NCBI GenBank assembly: GCA_032622095.1
Contig: CP136068.1
Span: 154,653,151-154,717,150, forward strand
Length of the DNA stretch: 64,000 nucleotides
Direction of reading: 5' to 3'
Origin: Siphonodentalium dalli
Lineage: Eukaryota > Mollusca > Scaphopoda > Gadilida > Siphonodentaliidae
Part shown: positions 45,824 through 62,066 of the stretch, in pieces
Layout: each line of letters opens with the position of its first letter
Position numbering within the stretch: position 1 is the stretch's first letter
Made by a program: the position numbers and the translations under genes
Notes under the pieces: generated by a model
Databases searched by the model: none
What the model was told of the DNA's origin: nothing
The model's input: only the letters and a program-made list of their open reading frames with translations

Positions 45824-45907
45824 TTCCCGTGTCATTGTGGGACAACAAAGTGATTAACTAGATCGAAATGATCGCACCAACTGAGATGAATAACTGACTC
45901 GAATATC

Positions 45908-46082
45908 AATTCGTGCGGACGAACTGAGTCCGTTCCCACGAACTGAGTCTGTGGCCACGAATTGCAATTCGTGCGCACGAACTGAGTCCGTTCCCACGAA
46001 CTGAGTCCGTTCCCACGAACTGAGTCCGTGGCCACGAATTGCAATATTTTGTTTATCCGCATGTCACCTGCGGGGCTCCATA
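45908..46082. mobile_element. Partial inverted copy of the TTCGTG minisatellite element
   Basis: The modules appear in reverse complement (TTCGTGCGGACGAA, TCCGTTCCCACGAA, TCCGTGGCCACGAA), and the right end ATCCGCATGTCACCTGCGGG, then GCTCCATA, matches the TIR of the element at 45413-45823. A left TIR is missing. Confidence 0.65.
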
Positions 46083-47424
46083 GTATCCATACTAAATACA
46101 ACATTGAACACGGTATTTGTGACCCAAATAAACAACAGCCATGTGTCCGGCATGAAACAGAAAAGGGCGTTCCGTATAATTCCTTTGTTGTGTGTTCGAT
46201 ATCCAATAATCTGAGTACTCTGACCCCCAAGGATGTTTCACCAAGCAATTAAAATAGTTGCACGTTATTTTGGAAAACATAAATTTCAGTCACCCAGCCA
46301 ATTTGAGATTATACGATATTTTGGTAATAATCTGTTTTTTCCCGCCAAAACCGAGTATACAGTTATACATCCTTTCGAAAGCCCACCGACGCTATAGGGT
46401 GATTCGCTTTGGAATGGGCCATCAGTCAGCTGATCAATTTTATCAGTCAGATTTTCACTTCCCCATTTCAAATAGCAGCTATATATAGTATTTACATATG
46501 TAATTGGCACGACACCAACTTACATTTCAAATGAATCATCGAAGGGACATGTAATGATGTAACACAGGAACTATTTTTTTATCGGAAACAAGGTTGATGT
46601 CACTTCAAATTCAACCATGGTAAATGAATGAATATTTAAGTTATTGATATGGATTTGATTGTTGATAATCAAAGGGAGACATCTCCCAATTAAATGAAAC
46701 ATGTTGACAGTTTTAGAATTATGTGTGCGGTACAGGAAAGTCAGTCCTTATAGTTTGTTGAAGTTGCGCACTTTCGGCATAGGTCGGCAGAGGCGAATTA
46801 CGACGTGTTCCTACTATAGGTATAAACGTTTAACCCCCGAGTTGCCTTTGAGATCTATACCCACATCAGCGTGTAAATCTTTAAAGTTTACAAAATAGGA
46901 GATATACACAAAATAGCGTAGACAATTTTGGTATAACTAATTTTCACCACACAGAGCTCGATCGGTTGTTCAAAAATATCACTCAACTGCAAAATCAGCG
47001 CATCACACTGCCCCATATGATGCATGATCAGCACAATGGTCGCATGGCATCAAACTTGATAATATGCCATCATGTCTTCAATAAAAACATTGATCAAAAG
47101 AAAGTTAAATATCTTGTTATGATTAAAACAAATTAGGGTTGGTAGTTATATGCTTAACATTTTATTTATTTTATCTATTGTTTTTTTATTTTGACAATTT
47201 CCTTTCTCTTCTCGTGTAGGAAAGAGCTAAGGTCAATTTGGATTGTCTTTGAACAGACTGTAATAAAGACAATACTTTGTGATTCAGAAATCAACCCTCC
47301 TTATATTTAAAAACAAATTTGTTTAGCAGGAGGTTCAAACTGGGGTCGATAGGGATAGTCATTACGATTTTTTCTTTGGTCTTGTATAAACATGCAACTT
47401 GACGACCAAAGGTTGATGCATGCC
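46083..47424. other. No supported gene
   Basis: Open frames at 46258-46510 and 46701-46898 have no motif. The stretch is AT-rich and unique within the window. Confidence 0.4.
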
Positions 47425-47439
47425 GCTTGTGTATTATAC

Positions 47440-47700
47440 TGATGTGGATCCATGCAGGGGGTATAAACACGGCGAGTTGTACGAAGTTTGTGTATAATAC
47501 TCATGTGGATCCAGGGAGTATAAACACGGCGAGTTGTACGAAGCCTGTGTATTATACACATGTGGATCCAAGGAGTATAAACACGGCGAGTTATACGAAG
47601 CCTGTGTATTATACACACGTGAATCCAGGGAGTATAAACACGGCGAGTTATACGAAGCCTGTGTATTACACACATGTGAATCCAGGGGTATACACGAGCA
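47440..47700. repeat. 57-bp tandem repeat, 4+ copies
   Basis: GTATAAACACGGCGAGTTGT, then ACGAAGCCTGTGTATTATAC and ACATGTGGATCCAGGGA form a 57-bp unit starting at 47461, 47518, 47575 and 47632, with partial units at both ends. Because 57 is divisible by three, open frames persist on both strands; they give Tyr/His/Pro-rich repeats and are not called as genes. Confidence 0.9.
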
Positions 47701-48018
47701 AAACTTGTTCATTCTTTGTAACGACAAGACATGTCCGTTGTTGCCGTATGAATATCATTGAACATGGGCCCTAAATGCTCCTTTATAATGGTATTTGAGT
47801 GTAAATATATAAGGAATGTGTGTTAATTTTTGTCCCATTCTATGGAGTATGTGGATGTAACTTTGTTGTGACATTTTCAGTGTGAGATCCTTGGAAACGC
47901 GTTCCATGCAACTTGTCACACCGTCATCCGCCCGTACTCCCTGGAATGCAATTAAATCAATATGCATCCATTTCTTAAATAACTTAGAGCTTATGGAAAT
48001 ATCGTCTTCTATTTATAG

Positions 48019-48132
48019 ACATAGACGAGTGTGCTTCGACTCCATGTCAAAATGGCGGCTTATGCAGTGACGTCTTTAACGGATATACGTGCGCATGCGC
48101 AGCCGGCTTTCAAGGGGTACATTGCGAAACAG
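48019..48132 (+). CDS. EGF exon 1 (calcium-binding EGF, phase 1-1)
   Basis: A 114-bp exon after TTTATAG and before GTAAAT encodes one EGF domain: [37 protein letters not shown]. The six Cys, the leading (D)IDE calcium-binding motif, C1-x-S-x-P-C2 (O-glucose) and C-x-D-x4-Y-x-C-x-C (Asp hydroxylation) are present. Leu replaces Thr before the third Cys, so the O-fucose consensus of the other exons is lost here only. It starts and ends in phase 1, fitting the PAN exon donor at 13599 and the EGF exons downstream. Family: Notch/fibropellin-type extracellular proteins. Confidence 0.85.
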
Positions 48133-48291
48133 GTAAATTAGCCACAATAGCCTCGAGTTAAATTAACACACTCCGAAAAAAAAACGTTTAAAGACCCATG
48201 GTCCGGGTTGGCATAAATTAATTCAGAGTTTACAAAGCAATAATCGGCATTCGTATTACGTGAACAATTAAAAACAAATCATGCATAAGTA

Positions 48292-49170
48292 ATGAGGGCA
48301 AACACATGTACGCTCTTTATTATCTACTGTTTGTGGGGCGAAACATGTACGCTCTTTATTATCTACTGCTTTGGGGTGGGGGGGGGCGAAACATGGACGC
48401 TTTTTATTATCTACTGCTTTGGGGGGAACTTGGACGCTCTTTATTATCTACTGTTTTGGGGGCGAAACATGGACGCTCTTTATTATCTACTGCTTTGGGG
48501 GCGAAACATGGACGCTTTTTATTATCTACTGTTTTGGGGGGCGAAACATGGACGTTCTTTATTATCTACTGTTTTGGGGGCGAAACATGGACGCTTTTTA
48601 TTATCTACTGCTTTGGTGGGAAACATGAACGCTCTTTATTATCTATTGTTTGGGGGGGGGCTAAACATGGACGCTCTTTATTATCTACTGTTTGGGGGGG
48701 GGGGGGGTAAACATGGATGCTCTTTATTATCTATTGTTTGGGGGGCTAACATGGACGCTCTTTAGTATATACTGTTTGGGGCGAAACATGGACGCTCTTT
48801 ATTATCTACTGTTGGGGTGGGGGTAAACATGGACGCTCTTTATTATATACTGTTTGGGGCAAAACCTGGACGCTCTTTATTATCTATTGTTGGGTGGGCG
48901 AAACATGGACGCTCTTTATTAACTACTGTTTTGTGGGCGAAACATGGACCCTCTTTATTGTCTACTGTTTTCTGTGGAATAAACATGGACGCTCTTTATT
49001 ATCTACTGTTTGGGGGCGAAACATGGACGCTCTTTATTAACTACTGCTTTGGGGGTGGTACACATGGACGCTCTTTATTGACTACTGCTTTGTGGGGGGG
49101 TAAACATGGACGCTCTTTATTAACTACTGCTTTTGGGGGCCAAAACATAGACGCTCTCTAGTATCTACTG
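48292..49170. repeat. G-run minisatellite, block 1
   Basis: About 21 copies by length of a ~40-bp unit, ATGGACGCTCTTTATTATCT followed by ACTGCTTTG or ACTGTTTG and 4-14 G, lie in the intron after EGF exon 1. This block uses TCTACTG where later blocks mostly use TCTATTG, so it is an older or separate branch. No + frame contains stops within the unit. Confidence 0.95.
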
Positions 49171-49907
49171 CTTTATATCGTGACAGCGGGTAGTCATTTT
49201 AAAGACGGGATGTGTCCTACTGAATTAATTACGTATAGTTGTGTGATAACGTGCATGACGTTTGAGAAATATGCATGAGGCGCCCACTTGACACTATTAG
49301 TGAAGTAGTTTTGCGATAACATCCATGCCATTTTTTTTTTTTAGAAATAGGCATTTAAATGACGCACCCATCAATGTCTTGGCAGTATGAATGATGTAGT
49401 TGTATGATAACTTGCATTACTTTTGAGAAATAAGCATTTTAAATGAGGCACCACTTCACATTATTAGTGACACAGTTGTGCGATAACTTTTATGTCATGT
49501 TTCTATTAAAAAACACATTTTAAATTAGGTGCCCAGATATGCCCTATAAGGTGCAGGAGATAAACAAATTTTCCTTGCTTTGTAATGGGTAGAGGAGAAC
49601 TCCCTCGATCTAGAGTAGATACCATGTCCGAAACTGCAATGATCTTTTGAACCCCCGCATTATGTATACTTTGTGGTGGTATATAACATGGTAACTTGTC
49701 AGTATAATAACATGGATTTTCAACATACAATATAATATAGTGGATTTTAAACATATAATATAATATTATGGATTTTCCACATATTGTTCCAATGAAATAT
49801 ATCCAAAAACAACAGTATCGTATTTAAATTTCTTTTATCGAGAATGGATTTCATCCGTTATAATTCAATGAACTTGAGATTGTGAAATTTTCGTCTTCTA
49901 TTTTTAG
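49171..49907 (+). other. Intron sequence between EGF exons 1 and 2
   Basis: Four degenerate copies of a ~75-90 bp word, GTTGTGCGATAAC, TTTGAGAAATAAGCATTTTA and AATGAGGCACCCACTTGACA, occur here; the same words recur at 51690-51960 and 53390-53715, so they are part of the intron unit. No exon is visible other than EGF 2. Confidence 0.5.
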
Positions 49908-50021
49908 ACATAGATGAGTGTGTGTCGACTCCCTGTCAAAATGGCGGCACATGCAATGACGTCATTAACGGATATACGTGTGCCTGCACAGCCGGCTTTC
50001 AAGGGGTACATTGTGAAACAG
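49908..50021 (+). CDS. EGF exon 2
   Basis: 114 bp, phase 1-1, acceptor TTTTTAG, donor [43 protein letters not shown]. All three Notch-type modification consensus sites are present; the hydroxylation site is C-x-D (CND). Variants from the array consensus are Val after Glu-Cys and Thr before AGF. Confidence 0.85.
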
Positions 50022-50439
50022 GTACAGCACACACAAAAACCTCAAGTTTAAGATTCATTCGCGATTCTAGACCATATTCTATCTACGTCTGTTTTATTCA
50101 GATTCTTTTGTAAAAAAAAAAAATTGGATTAAGAAACGCATGAAAGACACTGCTTTGTGTTATATCGAATAGTTTATCCATTTCATATATAGTTTCAATT
50201 TCTTCAGAGGGACACCAATAATTATTTGTGAAGTTTTCAATAACAAAGTGGCGTTGTTTTGTATTTTTAAGTCTAGTGCATGTCGCATTTTGTTTCCAAT
50301 CTGGTTTCAATTGAAATGTATTCCGGGTTTCAAGCATATCATAATTAATTCCTGTTAATATTTTAGTGTATAATATAAAACCTTTGAAACGAGAAGTTCC
50401 ACGCAAAAATGACACCAACTTTCACTCATACTCCATGGA

Positions 50440-50475
50440 ATGCAAGTAAATCAACATCCATTACGAAACAGGTAC
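50440..50475 (+). pseudogene. Remnant of a deleted EGF exon
   Basis: The intron phrase AATCAACATCCATTACGAA runs directly into AACAGGTACATTACATGC, the 3' end of an EGF exon with its donor. The exon body is missing. Its position, about 555 bp after exon 2, matches the array spacing, so a full exon once stood here and was lost by a deletion between short CATTACGAA / CATTGCGAA similarities. Confidence 0.65.
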
Positions 50476-50936
50476 ATTACATGCAACAGCCTCAAGTTAA
50501 ACATTCATTCGCGATTTTAGACCAAATGTTACGAAACCTGTTTAACTGTTTTACTCAGATTCTTCTGTAAAAAATTACACATCTGGCATAAGAAACGCCG
50601 TATGAAAGACATTGTTTTGTTTTAAATTGAATTGTTTATCCGTTACAGATGTAGTTTCAACTTCCTCAGAGAAATACCAATAAGTGGAATTGGTTTGTAT
50701 TATTAAGTCAAGTGGATGTCTCATTTGGTTTCCAATTTGGTTTCAATTAAAATTTATTCCGGTTTTCATGCATGTCAGAAATACTTCTTAAGATTGTGTA
50801 TAATTGAACACCTTTAAAAGTTCCACGCAAAAATGACACCAACTTGCACACATACTCCATGGAATGCAAGAAAATCAACATCCATTACGAACATAAGTTC
50901 CAGGTTTTATAGAACAAACTGCTTATATTTTTGTAG

Positions 50937-51050
50937 ACACAGACGAGTGTGCGTCGACTCCCTGTCAAAATGGCGGCACATGCAGTGACGTCATTGAGGG
51001 ATACACGTGTGCATGCGCAGCCGGATTTCAAGGGGTACATTGTGAAACAG
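50937..51050 (+). CDS. EGF exon 3
   Basis: 114 bp, phase 1-1, acceptor TTTTTGTAG, donor [43 protein letters not shown]. Glu replaces Asn in the VIxGY turn, a variant shared with exons 6, 8 and 12, which marks one sub-lineage of the duplication. Confidence 0.85.
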
Positions 51051-51516
51051 GTACAGTACATAGAAGATTAAGATTCATTCGCGATTCTAGACAACATTTT
51101 ACGAAAGCCGTTTGTCTTTTTTGTTCAGATTCTTCGGTTAAAATAACACATCTGGCATAAGAAAGGCCGCACGAAAGACACTGTTTTATTTTATATTGAA
51201 TTGTTTATCCGTTACAGATATAGTTTCAACTTCTTCAGAGAGACACCTTAAGTGGCGTTGTTTTGTATTTTTAAGTCCAGTGAATGTCTCATTTGGTTTT
51301 CAATTTGGTTTCAATTGAAATGTGTTCCGGGTCTCAAGCATATCAGAATTAATTCCTGTTAATATTTTAGTGTATAATATAAAACCTTTGAAACGAGAAG
51401 TTCCACGCAAAAATGACACCAACCTTCACACATAGTCCATGGAATGCAAGTAAATCAACATCCATTACGAACATAAGTTCCCGTTTTTGTGGAACATACT
51501 GATTCTATTTATGTAG

Positions 51517-51630
51517 ACACAGACGAGTGTGCGTCGACTCCATGTCAAAATGGCGGCACATGTAGTGACGTCATTAACGGATATGCATGTGCCTGTGCAC
51601 CCGGCTTTCAGGGGGTACATTGTGAAACAG
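51517..51630 (+). CDS. EGF exon 4
   Basis: 114 bp, phase 1-1, acceptor TTATGTAG, donor [43 protein letters not shown]. Ala replaces Thr in GYTC and Pro replaces Ala in CAAGF; calcium, O-glucose and O-fucose motifs are kept. It lies 580 bp after exon 3, the array's regular spacing. Confidence 0.85.
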
Positions 51631-53074
<1,444 letters not shown>

Positions 53075-53932
53075 TAAACATTCATTCGCGATTCTCGACC
53101 AAATTTTACGAAACCCGTTTGTCTTTTTTATTCAGATTCTTCTGCTAAAAATAACACAACTGGCATTAGAAACGCCGCATGAAAGACACTGTTTTGTTTT
53201 GTATTGAATTGTTCATCCATTTCAAATAAACCTTTTCAATAGTTTTCAATAACAAAGTATCTTTTGATACAATAAACCGACCGAGGACAAAACAAGCCTT
53301 ATATTGTGAATAATGTGGTGGGGTCTATTGTGACATGCATCGAAATGATCACAAAAGCTAATAACTAATGTTCTGGCCCTATTGTTGAAGTAGTTATGCG
53401 ATAACCTGCATTACATTTGAGAAATAACCATTTTAAATGAGGCACCCACTTGACACTATTCGTGACGTAATTGTGCGATACATGTATGTCATTTGTTTGT
53501 GTGTTTGTTTTTAGACATATACATTTTAATTGAGGCACCACTAATGTCTTGACTCTATTAATGAAGTAGTTGTGGATAACCCTGCATTACTTTTGAGAAA
53601 TAACCATTTTAAACGAGGCACCCGCTTGACACTATTAGTGACGCAGTTGTGCGATAACTTTTAAGCCCGCTTTGTTTTAGAAATAAGCACTTTAAATGAG
53701 GCACCGATATATGGCCCTATATGGTTTCCAATTTGGTTTCAATTAAAATTTATTCCGGTTTTCATGCATGTCAGAAATACTTCTTAAGATTGTGTATAAT
53801 TGAACACCTTTAAAAGTTCCACGCAAAAATGACACCAACTTGTACAAATACTCCATGGAAGGGAAGTAAAACAACATCCATTACGAACATAAGTTTCAGG
53901 TTTTATAGAACATACTGCTTCTATTTATGTAG

Positions 53933-54046
53933 ACACAGACGAGTGTGCGTCGACTCCCTGTCAAAATGGCGGCACATGCAGTGACGTCATTGAAGGATAC
54001 ACGTGTTCATGCGCAGCGGGCTTTCAAGGGGTACATTGTGAAACAG
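53933..54046 (+). CDS. EGF exon 6
   Basis: 114 bp, phase 1-1, acceptor TTATGTAG, donor [43 protein letters not shown]. It has the Glu variant of exons 3, 8 and 12 and a Ser in the CxC pair (TCSC). Upstream intron holds the degenerate GATAAC / AATGAGGCACC words. Confidence 0.85.
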
Positions 54047-54522
54047 GTACAGTACATAGAGCAGCCCCAAGATTAAGATTCATTCGCGATTCTAGACAAA
54101 CTTTTACGAAACCTGTTTGTACTTTTTATTCAGATTCTTCTGTTAAAAATAACACATCTGGCATAAGAAAGGCCACATGAAAGACAATGCTTTATATTAT
54201 ATTGAATTGTTTATCCGTTACAGATATAGTTTCAACTTCTTCAGAGAGACACCTTAAGTGGCGTTGTTTTGTATTTTTAAGTCAAGTGAATGTCTCATTT
54301 GGTTTTCAATTTGGTTTCAATTGAAATGTTTTCCGGGTGTCAAGCATATCAGAATTAATTCCTGTTACTATTTTAGTGTATAATATAAAACCTTTGAAAC
54401 GATAAGTTCGACGCAAAAATGACACCAACTTTCACTCATACTCCATGGAATGCAAGTAAATCAACATCCATTACGAAAATAAGTTCCCGGTTTTATGGAA
54501 CATACTGATTCTATTTTTGTAG

Positions 54523-54636
54523 ACACAGACGAGTGTGCGTCGACTCCATGTCAAAATGGCGGCACCTGCAATGACGTTATTAACGGATATACGTGTGCCT
54601 GCGCAGCCGGCTTTCAAGGGGTACATTGCGAAACAG
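54523..54636 (+). CDS. EGF exon 7
   Basis: 114 bp, phase 1-1, acceptor TTTTTGTAG, donor [43 protein letters not shown], the closest to the array consensus. It is the source or twin of exon 11 (61953-62066), with identical exon sequence and almost identical introns. Confidence 0.88.
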
Positions 54637-55102
54637 GTACATTACATGTAACAGACACAAGTTAAACATTCATTCGCGATTCTAGACCAAATGTTACGAA
54701 ACCCGTTTATCTGTTTTACTCAGATTCTTCTGTAAAAAATAACACATCTGGCACAAAAAAACCGTATGAAAGACATTGTTTTGTTTTAAATTGAATTGTT
54801 TATCCGTTACAGATGAAGTTTCAACTTCCTCAGAGAGACACCAATAAGTGGAGTTGTTTTGTATTATTAAGTCAAGTGGATGTCTCATTTGGTTTCCAAT
54901 TTGGTTTCAATTAAAATTTATTCCGGTTTTCATGCATGTCAGAAATACTTCTTTAGATTGTGTATAATTGAACACCCTTAAAAGTTCCACGCAAAAATGA
55001 CACCAACTTGCACACATAGTCCATGGAATGCAAGAAAATCAACATCCATTTTTCGAACATAAGTTCCAGGTTTTATAGAACAAACTGCTTCTATTTTTGT
55101 AG

Positions 55103-55216
55103 ACACAGACGAGTGTGCGTCGACTCCCTGTCAAAATGGCGGCACATGCAGTGACGTCATTGAAGGATACACGTGTGCATGCGCAGCCGGATTTCAAGGG
55201 GTACATTGTGAAACAG
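55103..55216 (+). CDS. EGF exon 8
   Basis: 114 bp, phase 1-1, acceptor TTTTTGTAG, donor [43 protein letters not shown]. It codes the same peptide as exon 3 and is the twin of exon 12 (62534-62647). The following intron lacks six bases (CCCCAA region) present in the exon 12 copy. Confidence 0.88.
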
Positions 55217-55662
55217 GTACAGTACATAGAGCAGCATTAAGATTCATTCGCGATTCTAGACAACATTTTACGAAAGCCGTTTGTCTTTTTTGTTCAGATT
55301 CTTCGGTTAAAATAACACATCTGGCATAAGAAAGGCCGCACGAAAGACACTGTTTTATTTTATATTGAATTGTTTATCCGTTACAGATATAGTTTCAACT
55401 TCTTCAGAGAGACACCTTAAGTGGCGTTGTTTTGTATTTTTAAGTCCAGTGCATGTCTCATTTGGTTTTCAATTAAAATTTATTCCGGTTTTCATGCATG
55501 TCAGAAATACTTAAGACTATATTGTATAATTGTACACCTTTGAAAGTTCCACGCAAAATAGACACCAACGTTCACACATAGTCCATGAAATGCAAGAAAA
55601 TCAACATCCATTACGAACATAAGTTTCCGGTTTTATGGAACTTACGGCATCTATTTTTGTAG

Positions 55663-55776
55663 ACATAGACGAGTGTGCGTCGGTCCCCTGTCAAAATGGC
55701 GGCACATGCAGTGACGTCATTAACGGATATACGTGTACCTGCACAGCCGGCTTTCAAGGGGTACATTGTGAAACAG
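55663..55776 (+). CDS. EGF exon 9
   Basis: 114 bp, phase 1-1, acceptor TTTTTGTAG, donor [43 protein letters not shown]. Val before Pro and Thr in TCTCTAG set it apart; all modification motifs are kept. Its first half reappears in the broken exon at 63039. Confidence 0.86.
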
Positions 55777-56156
55777 GTAAAGTACCTACATTATCCTCAA
55801 ATTGAAGATTCATTCGAGATTTTACGAAGTCCGTTTTTTCTTTTTGTACTCAGATTCTTCTGTAAAAATAACGCATTAGGCATAAGAAACACCGCATGAA
55901 AGACACTATTTTGTTTTGTTAGAGGGACACCGATACTTATTTGTGAAGTTTTCAATAACAAAGTGGCGTTGTTTTGTATTTTTAAGACCAGTGCATGTCT
56001 CATTTGGTTTCAATTAAAGTGTATTCCGGATTGCATGCATGTCAGAATTCTTCGTATTAAGATTTTAGTGTATAACATTAAGATAACACGTTTAAAGCGA
56101 GAAGTTCCATGAAAAATGACACCAACTTTCACACATATTCCATGGAATGTAATTAA

Positions 56157-56615
<459 letters not shown>

Positions 56616-59010
56616 AGAGTGGGGGTCAAACACTTGGACGCTCTTTATATCAACTGCTGTAGGGGTACGTTGACGCTCTTTATTATCCACTGCTAATTTG
56701 GGGGCAAAAACATGGACGCTCTTTATTATCTACTGTTATGGGGATAAAAAACATGGACGCTCTTTAATATATATAGCTTTGTGGGACAAAACATGGACGC
56801 TCTTTATTATCCATTGCTTTGGGGGGGGGGGGGCAAAGCATGGACGATCTTTATTATTTATGGCTTTCGGGGGGAGGGGCAAACATGGACGCTCTCTATT
56901 ATCTATTGCTTTGGGGGGGGGGCAAACATGGACGCTCTTTATTGTCTATTTCTTTGGGGGGGGGGATGCAAAACATGGACGCTCTTTATTATCTATTGCT
57001 TTGGGGGTGCAAATATGGACGCTCTCTATTATATATTGCTTTGGGGGGGGGGTAAAACATGGACGCTCTTTATTATCTATTGCTTTGGGGGGGGAACATG
57101 GACGCTCTTTATTATCTATTGCTTTGGGGGACAAAACATGGACGCTCTCTATTATCTATTATGGGGGGGTCAAAACATGGACGCTCTTTATTATCTATTA
57201 CTTTGGGGGGAAATATGGACGCTCTCTATTATATATTGCTTTGGGGGGCAAAACATGGACGCTGTCTATTAGCTATTGCTTTGGGGGTGGGGCAAAACAT
57301 GGACGCTCTTTATTATCTATTAATTTGGGGGGGGACATGGACGCTCTCTATTATCTATTGCTTTGGGAGGAGCAAAACATGGACGCTCTCTATTATCTAT
57401 TGCTTTGGGGGGAAACATGGACGCTCTTTATTATCTATTACTTTGGGGGGAAACATGGACGCTCTTTATTATCTATTGCTTTGGGGGGGCAAAACTTGGA
57501 CGCTCTGTATTATCTATTGCTTTGGGGGAACCATGGACGCTCTTTATTATCTATTGCTTGGGGGTAAAACATGGACGCTCTCTATTATCTATTGCTTTGG
57601 GGTAAAACATGGACGCTCTCTATTATATATTGCTTTGGGGGGGGGGGGTGCAAAACATGGACGCTCTCTATTATCTATTGCTTTGGGGGGGGAAACATGG
57701 ACGTTCTCTATTATCTATTGCTTTGGGGGGGGGGCAAAACATGGACGCTCTTTATTATATATTACTTTGGGGGAAACATGGACGCTCTCTATTATCTATT
57801 GCTTGGGGGGCGCAAGACATGAACGCTCTTTATTATCTATTGCTTTGGGGGGAAACATGGACGCTCTTTATTAACTATTGCTTTGGGGAAAACATGGACG
57901 CTCTTTATTATCTATTGCTTTGGGGGGGGGCAAAACATTGACGCTCTTTATTATCTATTGTTTGGGGGGCAAAACTTGGACGCTCTGTATTATCTATTGC
58001 TTTGGGGGAACCATGGACGCTCTTTATTATCTATTGCTTGGGGGGTAAAACATGGACGCTCTCTATTATATATTGCTTTGGGGTAAAACATGGACGCTCT
58101 CTATTATATATTGCTTTGGGGGGGGCAAAACATGGACTCTCTTTATTATCTATTACTTTGGGGAAACATGGCCGCTCTCTATTATCTATTGCTTGGGGGG
58201 GGCAAAACATGGACGCTCTTTATTGTATATTACTTTGGGGGAAACATGGACGCTCTCTATTATCTATTGCTTGGGGGGCGCAAAACATGGACGCTCTGTA
58301 TTATCCATTGCTTTGGGGGGAAACATGAACGCTCTTTATTATCTATTGCTTTGGGGGGAAACATGGACGCTCTTTATTATCTATTGATTTGGGGGGGGGC
58401 AAAACATGGACGCTCTTTATTATCTATTGCTTTGGGGGGGGGCAAAACATGGGCGCTCTTTATTATATATTGCTTTGGGGAAAACATGGACGCTCTTTAT
58501 TATCTATTGCTTTGGGGGGGGGGGGGGGCAAAACATGGACGCTCTCTATTATCTATTGCTTTGGGGGGCAAAACATGGACGCTCTCTATTATCTATTGCT
58601 TTGGTGGAAAACATGGACGCTCTCTATTATCTATTGCTTTGGGGGAAAACATGGACGCTCTTTATTATCTATTGCTTTGGGGGGCAAACCATGGACGCTC
58701 TCTATTATATATTGCTTTGGTGGGGCAAAACATGGACGCTCTCTATTATCTATTGCTTTGGGGGGAAACATGGACGCTCTTTATTATCTATTGCTTTGGG
58801 GAAAACATGGACGCTCTTTATTATCTATTGTTTGGGGGGCAAAACTTGGACGCTCTTTATTATCTATTGCTTGGGGGGGGGGCAAACATGGACGTTCTTT
58901 ATTATATATTGCTTGGGGGAAACATGGACGCTCTCTATTATCTCATTATTTGGTGGGACAAACATGGACACTGTTATCTACTGTTGGGGGGGGGGGGTAA
59001 AATATGAACT
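56616..59010. repeat. G-run minisatellite, block 2
   Basis: About 60 units by length of ATGGACGCTCTTTATTATCT-ATTGCTTTG plus G4-G14 and a short CAAAAC / AAAC / TAAAAC spacer. Variants (CTCTCTATTATAT, GACGTTC, GGCCGCTC, AACTTGGACGCTCTGTAT) recur in the same order in different places, for example the TTGGACGCTCTGTAT - AACCATGGACG pair at 57487, 57975 and 60110, showing higher-order duplication. All three + frames are free of stops in the unit, which yields long overlapping ORFs. Confidence 0.95.
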
Positions 59011-59166
59011 CTATCTATTATTTATCGTTGAAATTGGTGCTATTGTGAAACACATTCTGATATAGAAAACGTACCGACTGAGGTTCTATAGTGTCAAATT
59101 GGGCCGTGTATCTTTAAATAACTGGGGTGTTTTTTACAACTGTATCTGTGTCTGCATAGGTGGTGG
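58970..59166. repeat. Post-minisatellite segment, copy 1
   Basis: The sequence from TGTTATCTACTGTTGGGG through GGGCCGTGTATCTTTAAATA to TCTGCATAGGTGGTG is repeated at 61290-61485. It ends each minisatellite block. In this copy it is joined at 59166 to intron sequence taken from before EGF exon 10 (GAATGTAATTAAATCAACAT). Confidence 0.8.
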
Positions 59167-59177
59167 AATGTAATTAA

Positions 59178-61330
<2,153 letters not shown>

Positions 61331-61952
61331 TATCTATTATTTATCGTTGAAATTGGTGCTATTGTGAAACACATTCTGATATAGAAAACGTACCGACTGA
61401 GGTTCTATAGTGTCAAATTGGGCCGTGTATCTTTAAATAACTGGGGTGTTTTTTACAACTGTATCTGTGTCTGCATAGGTGGTGACGTCGAAAGGTAAGC
61501 AAAACATTGGATTCAGTTGGTATGCATGCTTTCAGAATAAGATGAAGAGCATACAACATCAGTTAAAAGTTGGAAATGAATGTATGTAATGAACTGCTGA
61601 ACGGGAGTTTGAACTGCTTAACGGGCATGGCGCTGGGTTAAATTATGTCGCCATGCATTTGGATGTAACCAATCGATTAAAAGTCATTTACAGTTGTTTT
61701 GTATTTTTAAGTCAAGTGAATGTCTCATTTGGTTTTCAATTTGGTTTCAATTGAAATGTTTTCCGGGTGTCAAGCATATCAGAATTAATTCCTGTTACTA
61801 TTTTAGTGTATAATATAAAACCTTTGAAACGATAAGTTCGACGCAAAAATGACACCAACTTTCACTCATACTCCATGGAATGCAAGTAAATCAACATCCA
61901 TTACGAAAATAAGTTCCCGGTTTTATGGAACATACTGATTCTATTTTTGTAG

Positions 61953-62066
61953 ACACAGACGAGTGTGCGTCGACTCCATGTCAAAATGGCGGCACCTGCA
62001 ATGACGTTATTAACGGATATACGTGTGCCTGCGCAGCCGGCTTTCAAGGGGTACATTGCGAAACAG
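61953..62066 (+). CDS. EGF exon 11 (copy of exon 7)
   Basis: 114 bp, phase 1-1, with acceptor TTTTTGTAG and donor GTACAT. Its peptide is identical to exon 7 ([37 protein letters not shown]). It is intact and could be used, but lies in the near-identical duplication, so its reality depends on the assembly. Confidence 0.8.

Noticed and set aside
45374-45861. Three overlapping + ORFs with FVRTNCNSWPRTQ-type repeats
   Set aside because: They run through the TTCGTG minisatellite and extend across its TIRs; open in several frames by repetition.
48292-48765. Three overlapping + ORFs in minisatellite block 1
   Set aside because: Same reason as for the other minisatellite blocks; no coding support.
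61479-61494. Possible 16-bp microexon (CATAG|GTGGTGACGTCGAAAG|GTAAGC)
   Set aside because: Splice sites look good, but 16 bp would shift the frame out of the 1-1 pattern and no downstream exon in the required phase is visible.
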